64,000 nt of DNA from Rhipicephalus microplus. Taxonomy: Eukaryota > Arthropoda > Arachnida > Ixodida > Ixodidae. Below the pieces are notes generated by a model, which saw only the letters and a list, made by a program, of their open reading frames with translations, was not told the DNA's origin and did not search any database. Of the stretch, positions 25,301 to 35,083 are shown in pieces (position 1 is the stretch's first letter; each line of letters starts with the position of its first letter). The position numbers and the translations under genes were made by a program. Location: assembly GCF_043290135.1 (NCBI RefSeq), contig NC_134704.1:24408001-24472000 (forward strand), in the 5' to 3' direction.

Positions 25301-26039
25301 ACGTGCTGCTATACTTTATATTGCGGAGGCCCGACCTCAAAAATGGGCTGTGTTCTGTGACTCCAAGGCATCCCTTCAGAGCTTGCAATCAGCTTTACGA
25401 CAGCGGGAGCACCAACAACTAGTGAATGAAATAAGAGAAGTGATTCACGAAGTTTTATCGAAAGGACATGACTTGGTGTTCCAGTGGTTACCGGGACATT
25501 GTGGTATTGTCGGTAATGACCTTGCTGATAATGCTGCCCGATCCGCCCACGCGGACGCCCAGACAACCCCAATTCCATTGTCGAGAACCGACGCTGCAAG
25601 GGGCCTTCACTCGTTCGCTAACACCATGTCGGAAACTTGGCTGAGTGACCCCAGTGTCAGGAACCGCAGCCTACACAAATTGGACCCATCGAGAAAGCTT
25701 CAAGTTCCATCGGACCTCTCCCGCCAGGATGCAACTTTACTGTGCCGCCTGTGGTTAGGAGTAGCTTTTACAAAGGCGTACTCCTTTCGCATAGGAATGG
25801 CGGATAGCTGCCGATGTGAATCGTGCGACACTGACGAGACAATAGAACATCTACTGTGTTCATGTGAACGTTTTGCGAGCGAACGCAATTTGCTACGCGA
25901 AACGTTGGAGACACTAGACAGTAGACCTTTTTCCGAAGAGAAGATACTTGGCTCATGGCTCTACGCGTCGCTGGCCAGCAAAGCGACGCGGGCACTGCTA
26001 AGTTTTCTGAAGACGACCGGACTACGCAACCGCTTATAA
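22368..26039 (+). CDS. LINE ORF2: endonuclease, reverse transcriptase, RNase H
   Basis: About 1223 codons from the ATG in CAACCATGG, a good Kozak context just after the ORF1 stop, which suggests reinitiation; the frame is open from 22278. AP endonuclease: MQWNARGLRSR about residue 18, GDFNAHHLIWG about 142, SDHIPTYMR about 215. Reverse transcriptase: FRPVALASCVGKVMERM about 493, FLDVKGAYDNV about 561, GVPQGAVLSPTLFN about 619, catalytic YADD about 651. RNase H: YTDGS about 936, AELAALRAA about 973, CDSKASL about 995, LPGHCGIVGNDLADNAA about 1040, so all four acidic residues are present. A C-terminal Cys/His cluster (CRCESCDTDETIEHLLCSC) begins about 1147. No frameshift or stop was found, so the enzyme could be active. 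Confidence 0.93.
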   Translation: MARPIFSFRNEVRQASIMQWNARGLRSRISSFRQYMFMNRIPMIVICEPNVQQPPKLSGYESFVSSTCEERSKVVVYIRTDFTYVHHAVQPHDDNQYVCLRVKKEKVSFTLIGVYISPSGRFEQDRLRDILTTTTGPWVITGDFNAHHLIWGSSTINAKGRNLVSFASKHDLCFLNDGSPTYLRGLTYSSCLDLTLVSRNFRSQVHWFSDIETHGSDHIPTYMRIRGLTNSFPKTTIRRIDWFKFQRLMENTCREDPDQNLEDVIKEAMREASCLLPFTGKRSYFDVELEKLCALRRRAERRYRRTKAICDLRLARRIQKKVQRRLDKLAQERWKSFCESLDPRKPLSRIWSTIRGLRSAPQQRHPFMALALHSGHTQLEVANEFCTRIAGVSALSACTIRSVIPEPRIYEMDNLFTIEELDASLAASRRSSSPGPDGITYAALVNLQQEARGQLLSYYNHSWLAGNVPQDWKISRLVPLLKAGKSPFDLTSFRPVALASCVGKVMERMILTRLEWYLERYNVYPNCMTGFRRGRSSLDNVIDLTTFIQQQKSLKRIPLALFLDVKGAYDNVTHKAILDSLEAVGIGGRMFQWIQDYLTRRSFFVQTSDGPTTNYYISRGVPQGAVLSPTLFNLVMVGLREILPSTILISIYADDICLWTSAVTRLQVRARVQQAATLTCSYLRKQGLSVSTEKCALVAFTRRAMTQYPVTINGQNIPYQKNHRFLGVIIDRDLSWSAHCNYLKRRLTSIVHIMRFLCGKSWGASIRSMMQLYRALFLGFLRYSLPLLASTCKTNIRTLESLQGQALRVCLGLPRCTSTYGAIMIAREHPIRTYITTDNLRAHIRHLCRVPGHHVAVLPLQRPHAIFSKIISAHRECLPFGFTPATRPASPPWCLQQPQVCLTIPGITNKSHHSTVVLRQVTLSLLNEKYGQRTHIYTDGSVSADSSTGAVVIPAYQVTIKLKLSHRTTSTAAELAALRAAILYIAEARPQKWAVFCDSKASLQSLQSALRQREHQQLVNEIREVIHEVLSKGHDLVFQWLPGHCGIVGNDLADNAARSAHADAQTTPIPLSRTDAARGLHSFANTMSETWLSDPSVRNRSLHKLDPSRKLQVPSDLSRQDATLLCRLWLGVAFTKAYSFRIGMADSCRCESCDTDETIEHLLCSCERFASERNLLRETLETLDSRPFSEEKILGSWLYASLASKATRALLSFLKTTGLRNRL

Positions 26040-26104
26040 GCGTGCAATGGACAAGGTCCCACCAACATACACGTTGCCCTTCACTTCTCTCTCTCTTCTC
26101 CTTT

Positions 26105-26190
26105 AATCCCCTCACCCCTTCCCCCAGTGCAGGGTAGCAAACCGGACGTGCGTCTGGTTGACCTCCCTGCCTTTCATTTCTTCCCTTCCT
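26105..26190 (+). promoter_or_regulatory. Conserved 3' UTR stem of the I-type LINE
   Basis: After GGGTAGCAAA, CCGGAC and GTCTGG can pair around a short loop. The LINE copy at 37.8 kb has CCAGAT and ATCTGG at the same place, so sequence differs while pairing is kept. TTGACCTCCCTGCC follows here and TTAACCTCCCGGCC there. The position next to the 3' end suggests the recognition site for the element's own reverse transcriptase; that role is inferred. Confidence 0.5.
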
Positions 26191-26221
26191 CCTCCTCCTC
26201 CTGCTACGAACTTGCAGTTCG

Positions 26222-27705
26222 TAAGACACTAGGTTATTTTTTATCTTTTTTGTTTATAGCTCCCTATCAGAACATCGGCTTGCAAGTAATAATTTCTCGT
26301 CATGCCACAACTGGCAACAGCACCAGCGGTTGTCCCGGACGTGGAAAAAAAAAGAGCACCACACTGTCACCGACGACTGCATTGCGCAATACCCTTGAAC
26401 GTTTATTAGTAAAGGTCAGCTGCTCACTACTTTCAGAAGACGCCTCACTAACTGCAAATACAGTACCATCGTAATAGCATTTTTTGACTGCTTGTTCAAC
26501 ATCACATAGTGTTTTCAGAGATTGCCGATGTAGATGCGCAGCTAGTTCCACTTAAGTTTTTTTTTGTATTTTTACTCGCGTGAACACTGCAAACACGAAG
26601 TGTACGAATTACACCCGTAGCTGGCACGCTCACTTCTTTTTTAGCCATCTTTTCTGTACTTCACACGCACTTGAACCACAAACATTTAGGGCTTTCGCCT
26701 TAAAGAGAAACGAGTGTAACGCTATCCTGAGCGAGTAGACTTCACGTAAAGTAACAACCTTGGCATAGTAATAGTAAGACTATATTCCCACGTCATGCTT
26801 ACCGCATGACAAGGAAGAATTGAATGAAATTCATTTCAGAAATTATTAAAAACTCTCAGGGTCTCTTATTCATTAACTCAAGTCGACTCGAAGGCCCGCT
26901 TGCTTCGCCCTTTTCACCGAAGTCAAATAATTGCTCCTCTCCCACCTCTTTACAAAAGCTTTCGCACCTAGTTTGAGGCTGCTGTGGCTACCGCTGCTTT
27001 CGTTCCGCTGCTACAGGTGTCGGCGGCCGAGGAGTAAAGCCAGGCAACATTGTGCACGGCAACAGTGACTTGAGACGTTCCACTTATGCGAGTAATTTGA
27101 AGGGTGCTAACCCGATGCAGACCAATAAAACGTGATCTTATTTCAAAATACGCACTTTCAGGCACAAAAGTCACACTACGAGGTTTCTGGACCACAATTT
27201 CGACATTCAACGTCGACTTATTAGTTGCCTTTAGTGTCACTTTAACTTCCGTCCGTACAGCAAAAAAAAAAAAAATACGGTTCTCCAAGCTATGTTCAGA
27301 TCTCCTTCGCGTTACAGAAACAAGACACGTGTGCTACTCTCGACGATGTCGTCCACTTTCAGGCCAGAAAAAAATGATTCCTGCCTCGTCAAATCTTTGC
27401 TTTATGAAGTCAGGTCTGTGCGAGAGTCGCTTTTTGGGTACCTGGCTTTTAGCTCTTTTCTTTGGAAGCTGTTCTGGCACAGAGTAGGCACTGCGCTTGA
27501 TGACGCATGACGAGTGTCTGACTAGTGCGAAAAGCCAGTGAAGTGATAACAAAAAGACAACGTGGTCATGAAGACAAACACACTGTAAAGAACTGCATCC
27601 GAACAAGGAACAATAGACAGGTATTATAGGTGGTGAAGCGATCCTTGCAGAGCCAACACGGATGGTGGCTGAAGTCAAGATGGAATCGGGTTTGCCTGTA
27701 GGACA
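26222..27705. other. No gene assigned; one weak exon candidate
   Basis: A minus-strand frame at 26968-27288 encodes a peptide with balanced, globular-looking composition (VTFVPESAYFEIRSRF, VTVAVHNVAWLYSS). Upstream lies a T13 tract and an AG that could act as a splice acceptor, and the TAG stop is followed by GTGCG. No known domain is recognised. The rest of the interval shows nothing. Confidence 0.2.
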
Positions 27706-28199
27706 ATTTTTAGAGGCCAAGCTCTTTGAGCCGTGGGTCGTTCATCACCGATGTATGTAGTAGTAGTTGTAGTAGTACGTAGTCACCTCTCGTTTAGTCC
27801 TTGGAATGTCCGCTGGATGGCTGGACTTGTATGTGATGAATATAGGATGAAAATGTGCGAGATGCTAGTACGTGCAGTGCTCACTCGATGAAGGGGCTAA
27901 CGGACGGACGGATGGACGGACGGACGGACGGACGGACGGACAGACGGACAGACGGACAGACAGACAGACGGACAGACAGACGGACAGACGGACAGACAGA
28001 CGGACAGATAGACAGAGAGACAGACAGACGGACATACAGACCGACAGACAGACACACGGGCGGATGGATGGATGAACGCGTGGATAGAGGGACGGAAGCA
28101 ATAATGAACGTACGGATGGAAACACGGACTGACTCACGAACGCTTCCCCAGCTCATCAAGTCATTATCATTCACTCCGTGGATATGCTGTGATCTTTTT
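27706..28199 (+). mobile_element. Family D repeat, copy 1 (non-autonomous, GACG array inside)
   Basis: It starts TTTTTAGAGGCCAAGCTCTT with AGAG/CTCT able to pair, then GAGCCGTGGG and AGTAGTACGTAGTCACC. A GACG/GACA array follows (about 27898-28075). It ends with CATTCACTCCGTGGATATGC, TGTGAT and a T-run. The copy at 60751-61088 on the other strand shares both ends and the order of blocks. No duplication of flanking bases was found. Family identity is unknown to me. Confidence 0.7.
27898..28075 (+). repeat. GACG/GACA compound microsatellite
   Basis: GGACGGACGGATGG-type units grade into mixed GACA and GACG and then GATG. It lies inside the family D copy. Long Thr-Asp-Arg and Ser-Val-Cys frames across it are by-products of a 12-base reading period. 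Confidence 0.95.
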
Positions 28200-28359
28200 C
28201 GGGTTTTAGATGCGGAGCATCTAACACTCGAGGCTTGTAGTGCGGCGCCGTCCGCAAGCTTCCTCCTCCTTCTTCCACTATCTGTGCATCCCTTCCTCCT
28301 CTACACACCGCGCGTGCTTCACTCCTCCACCATCTGTGCACCCTTCTTCTCTACACACC

Positions 28360-28856
28360 CAAGGAGGATTAAAAAAATTGCTGGAGTGGAAATGATTGCG
28401 CAGATGTGAAGCCGTTCCTCTGGCAAGATGGCGGCTGTGGCGGCCATCTTAATAGGGGCATGATAAAGTGTCGCTGTTCAGCGATCGAAGACGAAGCGTT
28501 TCCCTCGCACGCCCAACGAGTTTAATGCAACCAACATTTTTGAGACCTCATAGTGCTCCAAGTGCGTCTTAAAGTCACTAGTTTTCCGTAGTGAGCCTCT
28601 AATTGGAGGCAAAGTTCTTTGAAGATTCAGTCATCCATATTTGTTTCTGAGTGTTATTTCGTCAGGAACAACCGTCCTTTAATATAGAACTACCGTAGTA
28701 TTTACATAACGTATCAAAGCCACTTGATCTTTAAGCGGGCACTATCAGAAAAGAGCATGTTTCCGCCATCTTGGCAGTGGCAATAGGTGGCTTCACTTCT
28801 GCTGGCAAGGCATCGCAGGAGCTTCCACTCCAGCAACTTTTCTTTAATTATCCTTG
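28360..28856. mobile_element. hAT-like MITE with 8-bp target duplication
   Basis: TACACACC flanks both sides (28352-28359 and 28857-28864), the 8-bp duplication expected of hAT transposons. Terminal inverted repeats begin CAAGGAGGATTAAA on the left and, reverse-complemented, CAAGGATAATTAAA on the right. They share TTGCTGGAGTGGAA, GTGAAGCC and AAGATGGCGG further in, for arms of about 100 bases. At 497 bp with no ORF it is non-autonomous. Removing it restores a CTACACACCGCGTGC-like sequence, also seen intact at about 28300. Three AAGATGGCGGC-like motifs (28425, 28441, 28763) resemble YY1 sites. Confidence 0.88.
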
Positions 28857-28912
28857 TACACACCGCGTGCGCTTCTCCTCTTCACGAACATTCGCTAGCT
28901 GTGTAATGTAGC

Positions 28913-29061
28913 GCGCATGCGCCGTCACGTTTCGAGAACATCGGCAGCTGACGCGCGCGCACGCGCCGTCGCGCTTCGAGAACATCGGCAGCTGACACGC
29001 GCGCATGCGCCGTTGCGCTTCTCCCCCTTCTCGAACATTCGACAGCTGACAGTGCATGCGC
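28913..29061 (+). promoter_or_regulatory. Four NRF1-like sites in a 44-bp tandem repeat
   Basis: GCGCATGCGC or close variants occur at about 28913, 28957, 29001 and 29052, spaced 44, 44 and 51 bases. Each is followed by CGTCGCGCTTC-like sequence and, in the first two units, GAGAACATCGGCAGCTGAC. The palindrome GCGCATGCGC is the known NRF1 recognition sequence, and the cluster ends directly at a TATA box. Function as a proximal promoter is inferred. Confidence 0.6.
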
Positions 29062-29070
29062 CGTCGCGCT

Positions 29071-29107
29071 GTATATATACTCAAGGTCAGCGCTCGCTCG
29101 CTCAGTT
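29071..29107 (+). promoter_or_regulatory. TATA box and initiator of family E
   Basis: GTATATATAC at 29071-29080 is followed by TCAGTT at 29102-29107, which fits the arthropod initiator TCAGTY. The initiator A lies 32 bases after the first T of the TATA box, the standard spacing. Transcription would start near 29104. Confidence 0.65.
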
Positions 29108-29159
29108 GCCGCTCGTCGGTTGGTTTGTACGGCGCGTCGACGTCCAAGGTCGCGGTGAA

Positions 29160-29300
29160 ATGAATTCCAACGAATCCACAAACACAATGATCGACGTCCC
29201 TTCGACCAGCGCCGCCCTTTCGCATACGTGTGTACGTGTTCACTCATTTAACACCCCCTCCTACAACCACGTTAACCAATTTAGCCATCGACCCAAGTAA
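29160..29300 (+). CDS. Small ORF downstream of the family E promoter
   Basis: The ATG in GTGAAATGA, 57 bases past the predicted start site, opens a 46-codon frame beginning MNSNESTNTM and rich in Ser, Thr and Asn. Its stop falls inside a splice-donor-like AAGTAAGT, so the frame could continue if the donor at 29297 is used. No homologue is recognised. The protein could be real, a leader peptide, or chance; promoter and Kozak context make it more than random. Confidence 0.35.
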   Translation: MNSNESTNTMIDVPSTSAALSHTCVRVHSFNTPSYNHVNQFSHRPK

Positions 29301-29412
29301 GTCGCAAGTTAACACCCCATTTCACAACCACGTTAACCAATTTAGCCATCGACCCAAGTAAGTCGCACTTTAACACCCAGTTAACCAATTATATGCTCCG
29401 CATCCTCCTCAG
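29249..29412 (+). repeat. Duplicated 61-bp unit with splice donors, and an acceptor
   Basis: Two units share CAACCACGTTAACCAATTTA, GCCATCGACCCAAGTAAGTC and TTAACACCCC-like sequence. Each contains CAA|GTAAGT (intron starts at 29297 and 29358). The sequence CCGCATCCTCCTCAG ending at 29412 is a good acceptor. The implied introns are 116 and 55 bases. TTAAC motifs could serve as branch sites. Splicing is predicted from consensus only. Confidence 0.5.
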
Positions 29413-29762
29413 TGTTCCCCCGAGGGAAGCTGCGGGCAATTTTTTTTTCCTTTGTTCCCTTTGGCGTATTTCCATGAGAAAAACAAGATTTGTCTATGTA
29501 AATTATAGTAAAAACCATTGTATCTGTGTTTTTTAATGAGCAAAGGGTGGGTCAGTCTTGGGTTCCACTCAAATACGTAAGAGAATAACCAGATTGAACG
29601 CGTGGCCATATAATTTATTAAATGTCTAAAAAAACTTCACTGCGTCAATCCCCACATGCTAAAACATATTTCTTCTACGGTTCAATCGACAAGCCATAAC
29701 GAGGAAGCAAAACACTCCCTTTCGACACAGCTTCTTTTTTGTTTCTTGAAATGGCTATCTAA

Positions 29763-30011
29763 TGATTTGTGGGGTTTAACGTCCCAAAACCACCATATGA
29801 TTATGAGAGAGGCCGTAGTGGAGGGCTCCGGAAATTTTGACCACCTGGGGTTCTTTAACGTGCACCCAAATCTGAGTACACGGGCCTACAACATTTCCGC
29901 CTCCATCGGAAATGCAGCCGCCACAGCCGGGATTTGAACCCGCGACCTGCGGGTCAGCAGCCGAGTACCTTAGCCACTAGACCATTGTGGGGGGGGGGGG
30001 GGCGAAAAAAA
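29763..30011 (-). mobile_element. Ruka-like SINE with expanded poly-G head
   Basis: The body and tRNA part match the 8.3-kb copy in the same orientation; the B box is degraded to GGGTTCAAATCCC. A 15-bp duplication GAAATGG(C/T)TATCTAA lies at 29748-29762 and 30012-30026 with one mismatch. The usual GCCCCGCCGC head has become a run of about 15 C on the minus strand next to an oligo-T stretch. Confidence 0.88.
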
Positions 30012-30026
30012 GAAATGGTTATCTAA

Positions 30027-31197
30027 GATTGAAAGTATCGTGGCCATAAAAAAAAGAAATGAAGGAAGTTGGACTCTAACTGGAGTACAGCTAGGGTGAT
30101 GTCAGAAAGAGAGAAAAAAATGCGTTGCCAATAAACAGTTCGTTTTGTTAACACGCACAGATTGACGGGGAACGAAGTTGAAAAAAAGTAACAAAAATAA
30201 AAAAACGCCCATGGGATATGCACACTACCAATCAATTTCGTTTCGCTGATACACACACTATTTTCCAATTCAGACGCTCCTCCCCAGTAAAAAGCCCTTT
30301 CAAAAAGAATGAAATACTTTTATTCTGTGCTTGTAAATTGCAGAAAAACGAAAAAAAATTTACAGAAAGAAAGACTTCCATAAAGAAAAATATACTGCTC
30401 GGTGTCTGAAAGTGGATCCCATGCTAATTATCACCCCTGACTCAGCCGTGTGGCAGAAATATTGAAATCGATGCATCAGCAAGAGCATGCCTGCCAAAAA
30501 TATAAAAAACCTAGAAAGCTCCAAAAGGTTTTGAGATAAATGTCGCACAGTGTTGGATTCGCAGGAAGTTTAATATAGAATACCACTCGCAATTTCACAG
30601 CTCACGTTCCGAGACACTGATGAAGATGATGACACGCCAGATTGAAAATTAACACGGACGTACGTATGCTTCCGTTGGTTGGAATAAAAACAGAGCAACA
30701 CAAAAAGAATCATCACATAATGATATAATGACTAGCAAGCGCTAAATAGGCCGTGACAAAAAATAAACACCAGGCCTGCGCAGAACGTGCAGAACAGTAG
30801 CACCTAAAGCTAAAAAAGAGGCCTTTCAGAGCCTTTTCTAAACACTTTTTTGGTAATATCCACAAGCACACTTGCAGTGTACCCAGTGCGCCACAAATCA
30901 TTACAATTTTGTGTAGTACAAAGGCATTCAATACGCCACCCTTTGTCATTCTTCGGTGAAGCGTGATACCCACTATAAAAACTTGCAAGCAACGTTGTGC
31001 AATCTTGTGATGCTGTGGCTGACGACGAACAATTATGCCTTTGTAGAGGGTTGGACCATTCCACGATCCGCTCGTTACGCCCTTCGCGCTGTGACATCTG
31101 GCTGTCCCTTTGCTGTTCTAAACGCTTTATTACACGCATTAATGCGATTTCTTTAGCAACACGAAGGCTGCCAGCGTCAGCTGCCATGAAGTCCCAA
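30027..31197. other. Unassigned DNA
   Basis: No gene or repeat recognised. Confidence 0.4.
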
Positions 31198-31400
31198 GCA
31201 CCAGCGTAGCTCAGTGTTTGAATACTGGACTGGCCCGCAGAAGAGTTAGGTTTGAATCCCATAGTGTCCTTAATGTTTTATTCACTTAGTTAATTTTCTC
31301 GCTTTGCGCGATAGTGGTTACGGGCACCGGCGATGGCGGTGGACAACTACGGCACACGTGACCCGTGTTGTTATTTTATAATACAGGTTTCGCTGTAATA
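31198..31400 (+). mobile_element. Second type of tRNA-derived SINE
   Basis: A tRNA-like head (CCAGCGTAGCTCAGTG with an A box, then GGTTTGAATCCC as B box) is followed by a non-tRNA body with GATAGTGGTTACGGGCACCG and GCGGTGGACAACTACGGCAC. The head cannot fold as a complete tRNA, so a functional tRNA gene is unlikely. The right limit is approximate. Confidence 0.55.
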
Positions 31401-31617
31401 TCGCGATGGAGAAGTATATTTTTTTCATAAAAAAACAAAGTGGACTGAAAAAACACCTAGCTTTAAATGAGGAGCATCGACAAAAAACGGACAAGATTGG
31501 AATAAAATTATAGAGTAACAGAAATAATACAGACCAGTTAACAGAGTGCGAGTGTGAACGGTAGTAGGGAGTATTTAGGAATAGACAAAAGGGGAAGGGA
31601 ATTAATAAATCATTATT

Positions 31618-31806
31618 GAAATGGAGGACTTAACGTCCCAAAACCACCATATGATTATTAATGACGCCGTAGTGGAGGGCCACAGAAAATGTGACCACCT
31701 GGGGTTCTTTAACGTGCACCCACATATGAGCTCACGCACTTACAGCATTTTCCCCTCAATCGAGAATGTAGCTGCCGCAGCCGGGAATAAATCGCGCGAA
31801 TTGGGG
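31618..31806 (-). mobile_element. Diverged Ruka-like SINE fragment
   Basis: It keeps the 3' body (CGTCCCAAAACCACCATATG, GACGCCGTAGTGGAGGGC, ACCACCTGGGGTTCTTTAAC on the plus strand). It has many substitutions, and the tRNA head is lost beyond the degraded B box region. An older copy than those at 8.3 and 34.9 kb. Confidence 0.8.
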
Positions 31807-31892
31807 AGTTCATAAATAAGAATTAATATTAAATGCCAAGAGTTTAGAACGATGACAGAGACAGACGTCACAGAAAAGTGATTGCGTGTGTG

Positions 31893-33127
<1,235 letters not shown>

Positions 33128-33280
33128 ATCCCCACCGTAGCTCATTTGGTAGAGCCATGGACACGCGATTCGCAGGTTGCGGGTTCATATCCAACTAACA
33201 GAACGGGTGATTTTTTATCCTCCTGAATGCCTCTCAATAGAATTCATAATGATTACATACACAGTTAAAAATCACAAATA
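33128..33280 (+). mobile_element. tRNA-derived SINE, third type
   Basis: CCACCGTAGCTCATTTGGTA carries an A box, and GGTTGCGGGTTCATATCC a B box about 35 bases on. A TTTTTTATCCTCC-containing AT-rich body follows. The spacing is tRNA-like but there is no acceptor stem, so it is a SINE head rather than a tRNA gene. A truncated Ruka-like SINE follows immediately. Confidence 0.5.
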
Positions 33281-33283
33281 TTT

Positions 33284-33492
33284 CGCGCGTTCGAATCCCG
33301 GCTGCGGCGGCTGCATTTCCGGTGGAGGCGGAAATGTTGTAGGCCCGTGTGCTCAGATTTGGGTGCACGGTAAAAAACCCCAGGTGGTCGAAATTTCCGG
33401 AACCCTCCACTACGGCGTCTCTCATAATCATATGGTGGTTTTGGGACGTTAAACTCCCCATATCTATCAATCAATCAATCAATCAATCAAAA
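33284..33492 (+). mobile_element. 5'-truncated Ruka-like SINE with TCAA tail
   Basis: It begins at the B box (GCGTTCGAATCCCGGC) and runs through the full body to GGGACGTTAAACTCCCCATA, then (TCAA)n at about 33465-33490, which is the SINE tail. The A box is missing, so it cannot drive its own transcription. Confidence 0.88.
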
Positions 33493-34837
33493 ATAAAAAA
33501 ATATTGATCCTATTTATTTCCTAGCGTAATTGTTTCATTAGCTTTGTCTAACAAAGAAACGAGCTTCTAAAGCAGTTCTTTTGGACTAACACTGAGACTT
33601 TTGCACAAGCAAAAAAAAACACTGCCACTATTTTTTGTTCGCAGTGGGCAGTGCATTGTTCAGTAAGTCCATTATTAAAATTTCTTAAGTGTGATTGCAC
33701 AGCATCGCAGAGTAAAGCAATGCCACAGTCTGGTCGAAACTACAAGATACTAACACCCAATCGAGTTTGACATGTAAAGTGGTGTCCGCTCCTAAATGAT
33801 AGACTCAATGCGTCTTGGGAGACAGGGACATAGATGGAGTGGCGTGTGACGTCACTACCCTTACCTCCTTTCTCGAGGGACCTGTCGTGTCATTCGAGCC
33901 ATTAATGAGCGGGTGAACGACCACCGGGATTCCCGACAGCGCCTTCGAAAGGTAACAACGTCACGAAGTACATGTACGTTGGCACCTCACCCGTCGTCTG
34001 GAAGACACCGTCCATTGATTGCACATTTAGGAGAAGCTTGTTGCACAGCTGTCTATTCCGCTAACTTTTTGTAGAGAGTCGGAAAGTTCATGACGTCGGT
34101 ACAAAAGGCTTCTCTATCAGCGCTGCCATTATGACCAGTAATTGAAGCTCACGAACCAATAAGTGTCATCGGAAAATTTTTTATCGTAACAAGAAATTAG
34201 GGTGCCAATAAAAAGTCTGCGTTAAGCTTGTGAATGAAAAAGAGTTCAAAATAGAGATTAAGAAAGGGCAAACCCTTATTGAAAATACAGCATTTTATCG
34301 GCAAGTTCAGGAGTAACAATAAAAAGTAAAGCATTATATGCAGAATGAAAGAATTGAAAGCTTTCTTCAAGCCCTGGATTACGCGAAAAGTACCTTCAAG
34401 CCCTTTGCAAGCTTGCTAACTTATAGAGTTGGTAAATAAAAAGGCTTCCTTCTAAATGAAATACGCCGAGCCCTTACGTTCAACGGAACTTGTATCTCAA
34501 GGAATGCTGTGTTTAAGTTACTCGCTTCAAGGCGCTGCTCGAGAGGCAGCCATTAACGCCCATTATCGCCGAAAGACACAGGTCTTCGTAAACACCATAA
34601 ATATTTCCATTTCACAAGCTTCGCTAGAGATCTGCAAGATAGCGCGAAACACCTGAAATCCGCTAAAGAAATGCTTCCTTCTGTATCCGTTTTCTCTCTT
34701 CCTCTCCCTCCTTGCCGTTGCGTCAAAAAAAGAAAGCATTGCCATAAATTTCTGCAGAACACGAGCGCTCACAAATCAATTAACAAATGAAGTAAAGGAA
34801 GGTTCAGCCATTTCCGTGGCTCCAAAGCTCATGTATT
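33493..34837. other. Unassigned DNA
   Basis: No gene or repeat recognised. Confidence 0.4.
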
Positions 34838-34851
34838 GAAACAGCAGCATG

Positions 34852-35083
34852 CCCCGCCACGCTGGTCTAGTGGCTAAGGTACTCGGCTGCTGACCCGCAC
34901 GTCACTGGATCGAATCCCGGCTGCGGTGGCTGCATTTCCGATGGAGGCGGAAATGTTGTAGGCCCATGTTCTCAGATTTGGGTGCACGTTAAAAAACCCC
35001 AGGTGGTCGAAATTTCCGGAGCCCTCCACTACGGCATATCTCATAATGATATGATGGTTTTAGGACGTTAAACCCCACATATC
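34852..35083 (+). mobile_element. Complete Ruka-like SINE
   Basis: A box TGGTCTAGTGG, B box GGATCGAATCC and the full body to GACGTTAAACCCCACATATC are present. A perfect 14-bp target duplication GAAACAGCAGCATG lies at 34838-34851 and 35084-35097. It is the cleanest copy in plus orientation and defines the unit length as about 232 bp. Confidence 0.93.

Larger units (their letters stand above)
20903..26210 (+). mobile_element. Full-length I-type LINE
   Basis: The 5.3-kb element has a short leader, ORF1, ORF2 and a pyrimidine-rich 3' tail ending CCTCCTCCTCCTC. An 11-bp direct repeat CTGCTACGAAC flanks it exactly (20892-20902 and 26211-26221), which I take as the target-site duplication and which sets both ends. 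RNase H in ORF2 and a zinc-knuckle ORF1 place it in the I group or a close relative. Both ORFs are open, so it may be competent. Its 3' tail shares CCCCAGTGC, GGGTAGCAAACC and TGGTTGACCTCCCTGCC-like sequence with fragments at 37.8 and 9.8 kb. Confidence 0.92.
28201..29412 (+). mobile_element. Family E composite: hairpin-ended promoter and first-exon cassette
   Basis: The left end is TTTTAGATGCGGAGCATCTA (palindrome 28208-28222). The right end ATATGCTCCGCATCCTCC (29391 on) carries the same core inverted. Inside are repeated pyrimidine-rich units with CTACACACCG, a hAT-like MITE inserted at 28360-28856, four GC-rich NRF1-like repeats, TATA, initiator, a small ORF and two copies of a 61-bp unit with a splice-donor sequence. 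It follows family D copy 1 directly. I do not recognise a named family. Calling it mobile rests only on the inverted ends. Confidence 0.45.

Noticed and set aside
27855..28409. 184-codon Thr-Asp-Arg-rich frame
   Set aside because: Mostly GACG/GACA repeat within the family D element, continued by chance into adjacent repeats.
31198..31262. Functional tRNA gene
   Set aside because: A and B boxes are present but no acceptor stem or proper cloverleaf is visible, and a SINE body follows.
33128..33195. Functional tRNA gene
   Set aside because: As above: promoter boxes without a complete cloverleaf, followed by a SINE-like tail.
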